DNA from: Sphingomonas sp.
Lineage (GTDB): Bacteria; Pseudomonadota; Alphaproteobacteria; Sphingomonadales; Sphingomonadaceae
Assembly: GCA_019747165.1 (NCBI GenBank)
Contig: JAIERC010000121.1
Location: 1-12,298 of the forward strand
Direction of reading: 5' to 3'
Length of the DNA: 12,298 nucleotides
The notes under the pieces are model-generated. The model worked only from the letters and a program-made list of their open reading frames with translations, was not told where the DNA came from and searched no databases. The position numbers and the translations under genes were made by a program. This document shows, in pieces, positions 1-7,103 of this stretch; the first letter of the stretch is position 1; each line of letters starts with the position of its first letter.

Positions 1-518
1 TGACCGAGAATGACAGTATCGCCCGACTGGCAACTGCGCTGGCGGGCCGCTGGGAAAAGCTCGATATTCTTGTGCTGAACGCCGCCGCCCTGGGGACACT
101 TGGTCCGGTCGCTGAAATTGATCCCAAAGAGCTGGCACAGGTGCTGACACTCAACGTTAGCGCGCAGGTCGCGTTGCTGACCGCGTTCAACCCGATGTTG
201 CGCAAATCCGCGCATGGCCGGGTGATCGGGTTGACCAGCTCGGTTGCCCGCGATCACCGGGCTTATTGGGGAGAATATGCTGCCTCCAAGGCAGCGTTTG
301 AGGCCATTGTCGCCAGCTATGGCCAGGAAATGGTCAATATCAGCCCCATTCGTACCGCCTTGATCGATCCTGGCGCGACCCGCACGGCCATGCGTGCACG
401 CGCCTATCCGGGCGAAAACCCGGCATCGGTAAAGGATCCGGCGGTGGTTGGCGCGCGGATCACCGCGTTGCTGGCGGAAGATTTCGAAACCGGGCATTTC
501 GAACGTATTGAGGGCTGA
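1..518 (+). CDS. YciK-like short-chain dehydrogenase/reductase, 5'-truncated by the window edge
   Basis: The last 171 residues of an NAD(P)-dependent SDR oxidoreductase are visible; the reading frame is already open at position 3, so the start and the N-terminal TGxxxGxG cofactor loop lie outside the window. Seen in the sequence: VLNAAALG, the NNAG-type motif after beta-4 with alanine replacing the usual second Asn/Gly; a TSS serine in the catalytic strand; and the catalytic YAASK (YxxxK; Tyr codon 276-278, Lys codon 288-290). These are followed by DPGATRTAMRA, which closely resembles the C-terminal part of E. coli YciK (NPGGTRTAMRA). The family is classical SDR, single domain, cytosolic. The YciK subgroup has no firmly established substrate, so I give none. 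The gene converges on the photolyase gene with a 15-nt gap. Family assignment is strong; the subgroup is inferred from C-terminal similarity. Confidence 0.88.
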   Translation, partial: TENDSIARLATALAGRWEKLDILVLNAAALGTLGPVAEIDPKELAQVLTLNVSAQVALLTAFNPMLRKSAHGRVIGLTSSVARDHRAYWGEYAASKAAFEAIVASYGQEMVNISPIRTALIDPGATRTAMRARAYPGENPASVKDPAVVGARITALLAEDFETGHFERIEG

Positions 519-533
519 TCTTAAGCGCTTTTG

Positions 534-1904
534 CTACAGGCGCTTGACAGCATTAAGCGCCCTTTCGCGTGCTTCTCGGTGGCCAATGCGTTTGGGCGGA
601 TAGGCTGCAGGGCGGCATCCGGCCGCTTCGGGATTATGGATCACCCCGTCGCCCAGCCCAGCTAATTCAGGCACCCAGCGACGGATATAATCGCCGGCAC
701 CGAATTTATCGGACTGCGAGAGCGGCGCCATGATCCGTACGAACATATTCGAATCAATGCCGGTGCCCGCCGTCCACTGCCAATTAACGGCATTGCTGCA
801 ATAATCGGCATCGACCAGCGTATCCCAAAACCATTTCTCGCCATGCCGCCAATCGATCAACAGATGTTTGACGAGAAAAGAGGCCGCGATCATCCGAACG
901 CGGTTATGCATCCAGCCCGTCTCCCAAAGCTGACGCATCCCGGCATCGACAATCGGATAGCCCGTGCGCCCTTGCTGCCAGGCTTGCAGGTCGGCTTCTG
1001 CCTCTGGCCCTTCGCGCCAGGCCAACGCATCAAAGGCCTGGCGCGCATTGGCGCTGCCATAATCGGGGAATTGCAGGATCACATTCTGAGCATAATCGCG
1101 CCAGCCAAGCTCGCTTAAGAACGTGTCGACCGATCCCCCGGCCCCGGCAAAGCGATGCCAAAGCGTGGCAGGCGAAACCTCGCCGAAATGGAGATGCGGC
1201 GAAAGCGATGAGGTGCCGGCGATGGAGGGCAGATTTCGCTGCTCGGCATAGGCCGCGGCGATCGGATCAAACGCCGTCAGACGTTTGAGCGCGCCCGTCT
1301 CGCCCGGTGTCCAAACCGCCGTCATCCCGGTTGCCCAATCTGGTTTAGACGGCAGCAGATTCCAATCGCGCAGATTGTCACTATCCGGCCAGTCGGCGGG
1401 ACCAGCAATCCGCAACGGCCCGGCGCGGGGCGGGCGTGGCGGCATCGTCGCTTGCAGCGCCCGCCAAAACGGCGTGAAAATCTTGTATTGGCCGCCACTG
1501 CCCGTCGTAATCGATCCGGGCGGCGCGAGATAATTGCCGTCATGCAGCACCAGATCAAGCCGCTTGGCCACTGCCTTTTGCGCGTTGCGCCACCACGGTT
1601 CATAATGCTGGAGCGCATGGACGCGCACGCTCCCGGTTTCTGCGGCGAGCGTGCTCAGCACATCCTCGCACCGCCCGCGCCGCAGGATCAGCCGCGATCC
1701 ACGCGCCCGCAGTGCCGTGTCGAGCGCCATAAGGCTATGGTGCAGCCACCAGCGGGATGCACCGCCCATCCGCCGATGGCGCGGCGTTTCGTCATCAAGG
1801 ACATAAACCGGCACAACCGGTCCCTCGGCCGCTGCGGCAATCAACGCAGCATGATCAGCGAGCCGCAGATCGCGGCGAAACCATAACAATGTCGGTGCAG
1901 TCAT
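534..1904 (-). CDS. phrB: Class I deoxyribodipyrimidine (CPD) photolyase
   Basis: A 456-residue photolyase, the usual length for the class I family (E. coli PhrB is about 470). It repairs cyclobutane pyrimidine dimers using blue light and FADH-. Visible features: an N-terminal alpha/beta antenna domain opening with LLWFRRDLRLADHAAL (residues 6-21); the FAD-binding segments TSSLSPHLHFGE (231-242) and RTGYPIVDAGMRQLWETGW (313-331), followed by MHNR (332-335); and SNAVNWQW (370-377). By alignment from memory to E. coli PhrB, the electron-transfer triad W306/W359/W382 corresponds to W296, W352 and W375, and the FAD-N5 asparagine N378 corresponds to N371. An Asn there favours photolyase over plant-type cryptochrome, which has Asp. 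The antenna chromophore cannot be decided. The ATG overlaps the stop of the upstream HDAC-like gene as ATGA (1901-1904), implying cotranscription and translational coupling. High confidence for the family, good for CPD specificity. Confidence 0.95.
   Translation of the reverse strand: MTAPTLLWFRRDLRLADHAALIAAAAEGPVVPVYVLDDETPRHRRMGGASRWWLHHSLMALDTALRARGSRLILRRGRCEDVLSTLAAETGSVRVHALQHYEPWWRNAQKAVAKRLDLVLHDGNYLAPPGSITTGSGGQYKIFTPFWRALQATMPPRPPRAGPLRIAGPADWPDSDNLRDWNLLPSKPDWATGMTAVWTPGETGALKRLTAFDPIAAAYAEQRNLPSIAGTSSLSPHLHFGEVSPATLWHRFAGAGGSVDTFLSELGWRDYAQNVILQFPDYGSANARQAFDALAWREGPEAEADLQAWQQGRTGYPIVDAGMRQLWETGWMHNRVRMIAASFLVKHLLIDWRHGEKWFWDTLVDADYCSNAVNWQWTAGTGIDSNMFVRIMAPLSQSDKFGAGDYIRRWVPELAGLGDGVIHNPEAAGCRPAAYPPKRIGHREARERALNAVKRL
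539..561. terminator. Perfect 7-bp inverted repeat at a convergent gene junction, possible weak terminator
   Basis: GGCGCTT (539-545) and AAGCGCC (555-561) form a perfect 7-bp stem with a 9-nt loop, 20 nt past the SDR stop codon and inside the last codons of the oppositely oriented photolyase gene. An 8-bp palindrome AAGCGCTT (523-530) sits in the 15-nt gap. Neither strand has a clear T-run after the stem, so this is not a textbook intrinsic terminator. It could stall transcription coming from the SDR gene. Confidence 0.25.
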
Positions 1905-2839
1905 GCCCGGGTGGTCCCGTATTGGCGGTTGGTCATTGGCCGCTCGGTGAACGCCGTGCCAAGCGCCACCATCGATGCGACATGGCGACGCGCAACTTCC
2001 ATGGCATCAAGGCCATAGCCCCCGCCAAGCGTGCTCGCCAGCGGCACAGCGCGATCGATCGCGAGCCCGGCAACAAACCGCTCGCGCTGCAAAAGCCCAT
2101 TGGCACTCAGCTTTAATCGGCCCAGCCGGTCACCTTCAAAGGGATCCACCCCCGCCTGATAAAGGATAAGATCAGGTGCGAACTGATCGATCATTGGCAC
2201 CAGCGTCTCGCTGAGCTTCGCCAGATAGCCATCATCCCCAACCCCGTCCGCTAGGCCGACATCGAGCGTCGACCGTGCCTTGCGCGCCGGGAAATTCTTC
2301 TCAGCATGGATTGAATAGGTGGCGATACCGGGTCTGCCCGCCGTCAGCGCCGCCGTGCCGTCCCCCTGATGGACGTCGCAATCCACGATCAGCACCCGTG
2401 ACACACGGCCTTCGTCAATCAGCCGGACGGCGACGATGGCCAGATCGTTGAACACGCAAAATCCAGCGCCGCAATCGGCCAGCGCGTGGTGGCTACCGCC
2501 GGCATTGTTGGCTGCAAATCCTCGTTCTAGCGCAAGCAACGCGGCCAGCCAGGTGCCGCCGGGCACAAGCTGCGCCCGACGGGCGACCAGCGGGGTGACG
2601 GCAAAGCCGATACGCCGCTCTTTGTGCGGTGGCACGCGCGCCGCAATGACTTCCGTGACATAGTCTGCATCATGGACCGCTTCGATATGCGCTGTCGGCA
2701 TCGGTTCAGGAACATGCCAATCGATCGCTGCGCTGCCATTCGCCAGCAAATCACGCACCAGCCCATTCTTGTTCCATTGATAGCCGCTACGTGCAGTTGC
2801 CGGGGCGACATAATCGGGGTGATGGACGACAGCGAACAC
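1901..2839 (-). CDS. Class IV (HDAC11-like) histone deacetylase family hydrolase
   Basis: A zinc deacylase of the arginase/deacetylase fold, 312 residues from the chosen GTG. Visible catalytic set: GGSHHA (114-119) with the His-His pair H117/H118; DCDVHQGDG (153-161) giving zinc ligands D155 and H157; QAGVD with third ligand D232; and GGGY with transition-state Tyr275. The stretch YQAGVDPFEGDRLGRLKLS (227-245) resembles human HDAC11 (NAGTDILEGDRLGGL), so I place it in class IV rather than the AcuC or polyamine-deacetylase groups. Bacterial substrates are not established and could be acetyl or longer acyl groups on lysine or small amines. The protein is cytosolic, with no signal peptide. Start: family members begin a few residues before the HHPDY motif, which fits GTG 2839. 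An in-frame ATG at 2875 adds 12 residues, but it has no Shine-Dalgarno and lies only 18 nt from the divergent esterase start. It is the first gene of an operon with the photolyase (ATGA overlap). Confidence 0.9.
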   Translation of the reverse strand: MFAVVHHPDYVAPATARSGYQWNKNGLVRDLLANGSAAIDWHVPEPMPTAHIEAVHDADYVTEVIAARVPPHKERRIGFAVTPLVARRAQLVPGGTWLAALLALERGFAANNAGGSHHALADCGAGFCVFNDLAIVAVRLIDEGRVSRVLIVDCDVHQGDGTAALTAGRPGIATYSIHAEKNFPARKARSTLDVGLADGVGDDGYLAKLSETLVPMIDQFAPDLILYQAGVDPFEGDRLGRLKLSANGLLQRERFVAGLAIDRAVPLASTLGGGYGLDAMEVARRHVASMVALGTAFTERPMTNRQYGTTRA

Positions 2840-2881
2840 CCCGCCTAGGTAGGGCCGGAAAGGCCTGCGCGCCATGGTTTC

Positions 2882-2888
2882 AGGAGAG
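2882..2888 (+). promoter_or_regulatory. Shine-Dalgarno site of the esterase gene
   Basis: AGGAGAG lies 5 nt before the ATG at 2894, counting the free bases between them. It fixes that start and is the strongest ribosome binding site in the left half of the window. It sits in the 54-nt gap between this gene and the divergent HDAC-like gene (GTG 2839), so both promoters must overlap here or lie within the opposing coding regions. Confidence 0.7.
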
Positions 2889-2893
2889 ATTGA

Positions 2894-3850
2894 ATGACCG
2901 ACCATTATACCCGCCCCGATGTTGCGCAATTTCTGGCCTTTCTGAATGCCCTGCCCGGGCCCAAGACTCATGAGCTTCCCCCTGCGGCGGCAAGGGCGAT
3001 CTATGTCGCGAGCAAGGATGCCGCTGACCTGCCGATCGGCGAGCTGGCGGTGATGCGCGATTTGACCGCGCCCGGCGCCGCCGGGCCAATTCCATTGCGC
3101 CTGTTCGACGCACGCGCCGATCGGCCCGCTGGACCGGCTTTGGTCTTTTTCCATGGCGGCGGCTTTGTGATTGGCGATCTTGATACTCATGCTGGCTTTT
3201 GCGCGGAAATGGCACGTCAGCTCGATCTACCGGTGATCGCGGTTGATTACCGCCTCGCCCCCGAACACCCCTTTCCGGCGGCGACCGATGATTGCGAAGC
3301 CGCCGCGCGCTGGGTCGCTAGCAGCCCAGCCGAACTCGGACTGAACGTCACTGGCCTGGTGCTGTCAGGCGACAGTGCCGGCGGGAACTTAACGATCGTG
3401 ACCGCCATGGCGCTACGCGATGGCCCTGCGCACGTGCCAGTGATCGCGCAATTTCCCATCTATCCCACGGTCGATCGCGCCGATGCGCATGGTTCTTACG
3501 AGATGTTCGGCGAAGGCCGACTGCTCACCAAGGACGGCATGAAATGGTTTGATGAGGCCTATGCCGCCACCCCTGGGGACTGGCGCAGCGCACCATTGCA
3601 CGCCGCGCACCACGACATGCCGCCAACGCTGGTGATTACCGCGGGCCTCGATCCATTGCGGGATCAAGGTCGCGCTTATGCAGCGGCGCTGATCAAGCAG
3701 GGCATCCCGACGGTGTACCGTGAAGCAATCGGCAATATCCATGGCTTCGTCACGCTGCGCAAAGCCATCCCTTCGGCCCAGATAGAGGTGGATGGCGCGC
3801 TTGCCGTACTGAAGGGCATCATCGCCGAGGCGGTAGCTGCACAGGCATGA
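2894..3850 (+). CDS. Alpha/beta hydrolase, hormone-sensitive-lipase (family IV) esterase
   Basis: A 318-residue esterase of the HSL/BFAE family, which hydrolyses short-chain carboxyl esters. Seen directly: the oxyanion-hole motif HGGGF (87-91); YRLAPEHPFPAA (119-130), typical of the family; the nucleophile elbow GDSAGG with Ser161; DPLRDQGRAYA with probable catalytic Asp253; and NIHGF with catalytic His283. Length and motif order match family IV enzymes such as E. coli Aes. There is no signal peptide, so it is probably cytosolic. The ATG at 2894 is chosen because of the strong ribosome binding site just upstream. The stop overlaps the rppH start as ATGA (3847-3850). The natural substrate cannot be read from sequence, and nothing links it functionally to RppH beyond cotranscription. 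Confidence in the family and catalytic residues is high. Confidence 0.93.
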   Translation: MTDHYTRPDVAQFLAFLNALPGPKTHELPPAAARAIYVASKDAADLPIGELAVMRDLTAPGAAGPIPLRLFDARADRPAGPALVFFHGGGFVIGDLDTHAGFCAEMARQLDLPVIAVDYRLAPEHPFPAATDDCEAAARWVASSPAELGLNVTGLVLSGDSAGGNLTIVTAMALRDGPAHVPVIAQFPIYPTVDRADAHGSYEMFGEGRLLTKDGMKWFDEAYAATPGDWRSAPLHAAHHDMPPTLVITAGLDPLRDQGRAYAAALIKQGIPTVYREAIGNIHGFVTLRKAIPSAQIEVDGALAVLKGIIAEAVAAQA

Positions 3851-4320
3851 GCGACTTGCCCTATCGGCCCTGCGCCGGGATCATCATCGTCAATGCCACA
3901 GGCCTGATTTTTGTAGGCCAACGGATCGATAGCACTGCCGAGGCATGGCAATTGCCGCAAGGCGGCATCGATGATGGCGAAGACGCAGAGGCGGCAGCAC
4001 TGCGTGAGCTGGGTGAAGAAACCGGGATTGCCGCCGACAAGGTCACGCTGATCGCTGTCGCGCCAGGTGAATTCTACTATGACCTGCCCGATGAGCTGGT
4101 CGGCAAGGTTTGGAAGGGCAAATGGCGCGGCCAGCGGCAGCGCTGGTTCCTGTACCGGTTGACCGGCGACGACAGCGATATTGATATCGCGACGGCGCAT
4201 CAGGAATTCAGCGCCTGGCGCTGGTCAACGCGCGAGGAGGTCATTGCGCTGGCGGTGCCCTTCAAGCGCAAACTCTATCAGGATGTCTTTGCAGCCTTGG
4301 CCGATCATCTCCCTCAATAG
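3847..4320 (+). CDS. rppH: RNA pyrophosphohydrolase (Nudix family)
   Basis: A 157-residue Nudix hydrolase. RppH converts the 5'-triphosphate (or diphosphate) end of mRNA to a monophosphate, which opens the transcript to RNase E-type decay; the same subfamily (IalA/NudH) also cleaves diadenosine polyphosphates. The N-terminal YRPCAGIIIVN (6-16) and AWQLPQGGID (33-42) are subfamily hallmarks (compare E. coli RPNVGIVICN and SWQFPQGGIN). The complete Nudix box GX5EX7REUXEEXGU spans residues 39-61, with metal-binding glutamates in RELGEETG (53-60). The length is close to the alphaproteobacterial norm. It is translationally coupled to the esterase by ATGA. Its 3' end overlaps the convergent DUF2269 gene by 7 nt, so the two messages share complementary 3' ends. 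Very confident of the subfamily. Confidence 0.94.
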   Translation: MSDLPYRPCAGIIIVNATGLIFVGQRIDSTAEAWQLPQGGIDDGEDAEAAALRELGEETGIAADKVTLIAVAPGEFYYDLPDELVGKVWKGKWRGQRQRWFLYRLTGDDSDIDIATAHQEFSAWRWSTREEVIALAVPFKRKLYQDVFAALADHLPQ

Positions 4321-4781
4321 GGTTTGGCGACCATCAACCAGACGGCGGCAACCAGCGGGACCGTGCCGATCAGCCCCCAGATGATCCAATTCCAGCTATC
4401 CCGCCGATAGCTTTCGGGAATCTCACCACCCTGGGCAAAGGTCTTCGCCACCTTGTGCTGCCGGATCTGGATCGGCAGCAGGATGATCATCCAGATCATG
4501 CCGCCGATCACGAACAAAATCTGGCTCCACAACAGCCATTTCGTCCCGAACAAGTCGAGCCCGGCGATGAGTGCCGCCGCATAGCCCCCCGCCATCGTCA
4601 GGATGATTCCCCACAAGGTCAGGCTCCAATCGGTGATTGTTACCAGCCGCTGGGCAAAGCCGATAATCCGCGGATCATGCGTGCGATCAGCGAACACCTT
4701 CCAAAAGGCGGTCGCCGTGATGTTGCCCATCAGCATGACGATACCGGTAATATGGAGGAACTTTGCAATGTCATAGGCCAT
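4314..4781 (-). CDS. DUF2269-type integral membrane protein
   Basis: A 155-residue hydrophobic protein with four predicted membrane helices at about residues 7-27, 47-73, 83-105 and 131-151, joined by short loops. The third loop (106-128) is charged and contains IRQHKVAKTF and SYRRDS. TM1 carries KFLHITGIVMLMGN, with a histidine at position 10; a histidine near the start of TM1 is typical of this family and of loosely similar cofactor-binding membrane proteins, but a haem or copper role here is speculation. The family is of unknown function, and I recognise it from overall pattern rather than any catalytic motif. There is no cleavable signal peptide. The gene converges on and overlaps rppH by 7 nt, and is divergent from the M20 hydrolase across a 100-nt gap. 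It appears to be monocistronic. Confidence 0.75.
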   Translation of the reverse strand: MAYDIAKFLHITGIVMLMGNITATAFWKVFADRTHDPRIIGFAQRLVTITDWSLTLWGIILTMAGGYAAALIAGLDLFGTKWLLWSQILFVIGGMIWMIILLPIQIRQHKVAKTFAQGGEIPESYRRDSWNWIIWGLIGTVPLVAAVWLMVAKPY

Positions 4782-4881
4782 GGCGGCGCTTCAAGCGGCT
4801 GGACCGCGCGCCGTCAAGACCAGAGACGACCACGCGCCTAGGGGGGTGGAGGGGACCCGCTGAACCGGCTAAGAGTCTGCA
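4782..4881. other. Intergenic region between divergent DUF2269 and M20 hydrolase genes
   Basis: This 100-nt spacer must hold the promoter of the M20-astA-astB operon, and probably that of the DUF2269 gene on the other strand. I see no convincing -35/-10 pair. It contains a G-rich tract on the + strand (G6 at 4841-4846, GG at 4848-4849, G4 at 4851-4854) that includes an SD-like GGAGGGG. That element is 27 nt before the M20 ATG, with no usable start codon between and an in-frame stop at 4870-4872. A weak AAGAG (4871-4875) is better placed to act as the ribosome binding site. Confidence 0.5.
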
Positions 4882-6090
4882 ATGGCGATTTTGACCAATA
4901 GCGAATGCGCAGTAATTGATATTGCCCGCTCGCAACCGATGCTCGATCGCGTGCTCGCGTGGTCGGCAATGAACACCGGCACGCGCAACCTGGCTGGACT
5001 AGCTGCCATGGCCGGGCGGCTGGCGGATGTCTTTGCTGGGTTGCCAGGCGCGATCACGCTGGACACACCTGCACCGGTGACCGCAGTTCTGACCGACGGG
5101 CGGACCACCGAGATCGACCATGGCGCGCATCTGGTGGTGACGGTGCGGCCCGAGGCGCCGGTGCAGCTGCTGCTGACCGGGCATATGGACACGGTATTTC
5201 CCGTCGATCACGCATTTCAGGCGACCCGCTGGCTGGATGACACAACGCTCAACGGCCCCGGCGTTGCCGATATGAAGGGCGGCATTGCCCTGATGCTCGC
5301 CGCGCTGACAGGCATTGAGGCGAGCCCGGTTGCCGCCCGGATCGGCTACCAGGTGATGATCAATTCGGATGAGGAAACCGGCTCCCTCTCTTCCGCATCG
5401 CTGATCGAACGGCTGGCGCGCGGCAAATTGGCGGCCCTGACCTATGAGCCAGCTCTACCGGACGGCACGCTGGCTGGTGCGCGTGGCGGGACGGGTAACT
5501 TCTCGATCATCGTGCGCGGGTTGAGCGCGCATGCCGGTCGCAATCCTGATGACGGGCGCAATGCCGTGGTCGCCGCTGCCGATATCGCGCTGCGGCTGAC
5601 CGCGGTGCGCAGCCCGTCGCTATCGGTCAATCCCGCCCGGATCGAAGGCGGTGGTCCCAATAATGTCGTGCCCGATCTGGCCATAGTGCGCGTGAATTTC
5701 CGGCCTGCGTCGCTTGCGGAAATCGAGCGCGCCCGTGCCCATGTCGCTTCGGTCGTTGCGGCGGTCGCGGAACTTCATGACGTCAGTATCGAGGTCCATG
5801 GTGGCTTCAACCGACCGCCCAAACCGATTGATCCCGGTGCCGCCAAGCTGTTCGCACTGGTCAAGGAAGCGGGCGCCGATCTGGGGCTGGACATCGGCTG
5901 GCGCGCGACGGGCGGGGTGTGCGATGGGAACAACATTGCGGCGTGCGGGGTGCCTGTGGTCGATACAATGGGGGTGCGCGGCGGCGCGATCCATTCGGCG
6001 GACGAATTTCTGCTCGTCGACAGCCTGGCCGAGCGCGCCGCGCTGTCTGCCCTGACCATCATGCGCATTGCCGAACGGGGGCATCTGTGA
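4882..6090 (+). CDS. M20-family zinc amidohydrolase (CPG2/ArgE/DapE-like), first gene of the ast operon
   Basis: A 402-residue binuclear zinc hydrolase of peptidase family M20, in the carboxypeptidase G2/ArgE/DapE group, which cleaves amide bonds of N-acylated amino acids or dipeptides. The full active site is visible: H101 and D103 in GHMDTVF (100-106); bridging D130 in GPGVADMKGG (125-134); catalytic E164 and zinc ligand E165 in NSDEETGS (161-168); E189 in TYEP; and H371 in HSADEF (371-376). H217 in SAHAGRNP lies in the dimerisation (lid) domain, roughly residues 200-310. There is no signal peptide, so it is probably cytosolic, unlike secreted CPG2. An in-frame stop at 4870-4872 limits the start to ATG 4882. 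Its stop overlaps the astA start as GTGA (6087-6090). The operon context suggests a succinylated arginine-derived substrate such as succinylornithine or succinylglutamate; that is inference. Confidence 0.88.
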   Translation: MAILTNSECAVIDIARSQPMLDRVLAWSAMNTGTRNLAGLAAMAGRLADVFAGLPGAITLDTPAPVTAVLTDGRTTEIDHGAHLVVTVRPEAPVQLLLTGHMDTVFPVDHAFQATRWLDDTTLNGPGVADMKGGIALMLAALTGIEASPVAARIGYQVMINSDEETGSLSSASLIERLARGKLAALTYEPALPDGTLAGARGGTGNFSIIVRGLSAHAGRNPDDGRNAVVAAADIALRLTAVRSPSLSVNPARIEGGGPNNVVPDLAIVRVNFRPASLAEIERARAHVASVVAAVAELHDVSIEVHGGFNRPPKPIDPGAAKLFALVKEAGADLGLDIGWRATGGVCDGNNIAACGVPVVDTMGVRGGAIHSADEFLLVDSLAERAALSALTIMRIAERGHL

Positions 6091-7103
6091 CCTTTCGAAT
6101 CCGCGCCGCGCGCGACAGCGATCTGCAGCATCTGTATGAAATGGCCAAGCTGACCGGCGGGGGCTTTACCAATCTGCCCCCCGACAAAACCGCGCTGGCT
6201 GCCAAACTCGAAAGCAGCCGCGACGCGTTCACGCGCCCCGATGGACCAATAACCGACGATCTGTTCGTCCTCATCCTCGAAAATGTCACAACCGGCGAGG
6301 TGCGCGGTACTTGTCAGATTTTCACCCGGGTCGGGCAGAAATACCCGTTTTACAGCTACCGGATCGGGCAGCTAACCCAGCAGAGCAAGGAACTGAACCG
6401 CACGTTCCGCGCCGATATGCTGGCGCTCACCACCGATCTGGAGGGCTGTAGCGAGGTCGGCGGGTTGTTCCTCCACCCGGGCGAGCGCGCAGGCGGGCTC
6501 GGCATGTTGCTGGCGCGTAGCCGCTATCTCTTCATCGCCCAGCATCGCGCGCGATTTGCCGATCGAATCCTGGCGGAGTTGCGCGGGATCATCGATGAAG
6601 CGGGCGGATCGCCCTTTTGGGATGGACTCGCCGGGCGGTTCTTCGGCATGAATTTCCAAGATGCCGATTATTTCAACGCGACCCACGGCCATCAGTTCAT
6701 CGCCGACCTGTTCCCCAAGCACCCGATTTACGTATCGATGCTGTCGGAAACCGCGCGGGCAGCCATCGGCCTGCCACACCCATCCGGCCGGGCGGCGATG
6801 AGAATGCTTGAAAATGAAGGGTTTGCATTCGAAAATTACATCGACATCTTTGATGGCGGACCGACGATGACCGCGCGTACCGACCAGGTGAAGACGATCG
6901 CCAACGCCCGCAGCGCCACTGTGGTCAGCGTCAGTGATGACAGCGGCGAAGCGGCGTTGATTGCAACCGGCACGCTGGCCGATTTTCGGTGCGGTTACGG
7001 CAAGGTGCGCGAGGTGGACGGGGGTATCGGCATCGATCGCACCTCAGCGACGGCGCTTGCCATCGACACTGGCGACATGATCAGCTTCGTAAGGCGCGGA
7101 TGA
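6087..7103 (+). CDS. astA: Arginine N-succinyltransferase
   Basis: AstA transfers succinate from succinyl-CoA to the alpha-amino group of L-arginine, the first step of the AST arginine catabolic pathway. The 338 residues match the family length (E. coli AstA is 344). Recognisable blocks: LTGGGFTNLPPDK (22-34), YSYRIG (89-94) and SKELN (100-104); GLFLHPGERAGGLG (126-139), the acyl-CoA pyrophosphate-binding region of the GNAT-like fold; ELRGIIDEAGGSPFW (164-178), followed by FFGMNF (185-190); FPKHPIY (209-215); and YIDIFDGGPT (251-260). Start: the frame is open further upstream, but homology begins at the GTG at 6087 (TFRIRAARDSDL), which gives a GTGA overlap with the M20 gene. Its own stop overlaps the astB ATG. 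It is encoded by a single gene here, not the two-subunit AruF/AruG arrangement known from Pseudomonas. Confidence 0.95.
   Translation: MTFRIRAARDSDLQHLYEMAKLTGGGFTNLPPDKTALAAKLESSRDAFTRPDGPITDDLFVLILENVTTGEVRGTCQIFTRVGQKYPFYSYRIGQLTQQSKELNRTFRADMLALTTDLEGCSEVGGLFLHPGERAGGLGMLLARSRYLFIAQHRARFADRILAELRGIIDEAGGSPFWDGLAGRFFGMNFQDADYFNATHGHQFIADLFPKHPIYVSMLSETARAAIGLPHPSGRAAMRMLENEGFAFENYIDIFDGGPTMTARTDQVKTIANARSATVVSVSDDSGEAALIATGTLADFRCGYGKVREVDGGIGIDRTSATALAIDTGDMISFVRRG

Noticed and set aside
1452..1886. 144-residue open frame antisense to the photolyase
   Set aside because: A shadow frame of a high-GC gene; its translation has no recognisable domain and the photolyase on the other strand is complete.
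2840..3190. In-frame 5' extension of the HDAC gene back to 3190
   Set aside because: It would run antisense through the first 300 nt of the well-supported esterase gene. The added residues look random (Arg/Gly/Gln-rich), and deacetylase homology begins just after position 2839.
5919..6086. Upstream extension of the astA frame
   Set aside because: These 56 codons lie inside the M20 catalytic C-terminus, including its HSADEF motif region, and give an Arg-rich sequence with no AstA similarity. AstA homology begins at GTG 6087.
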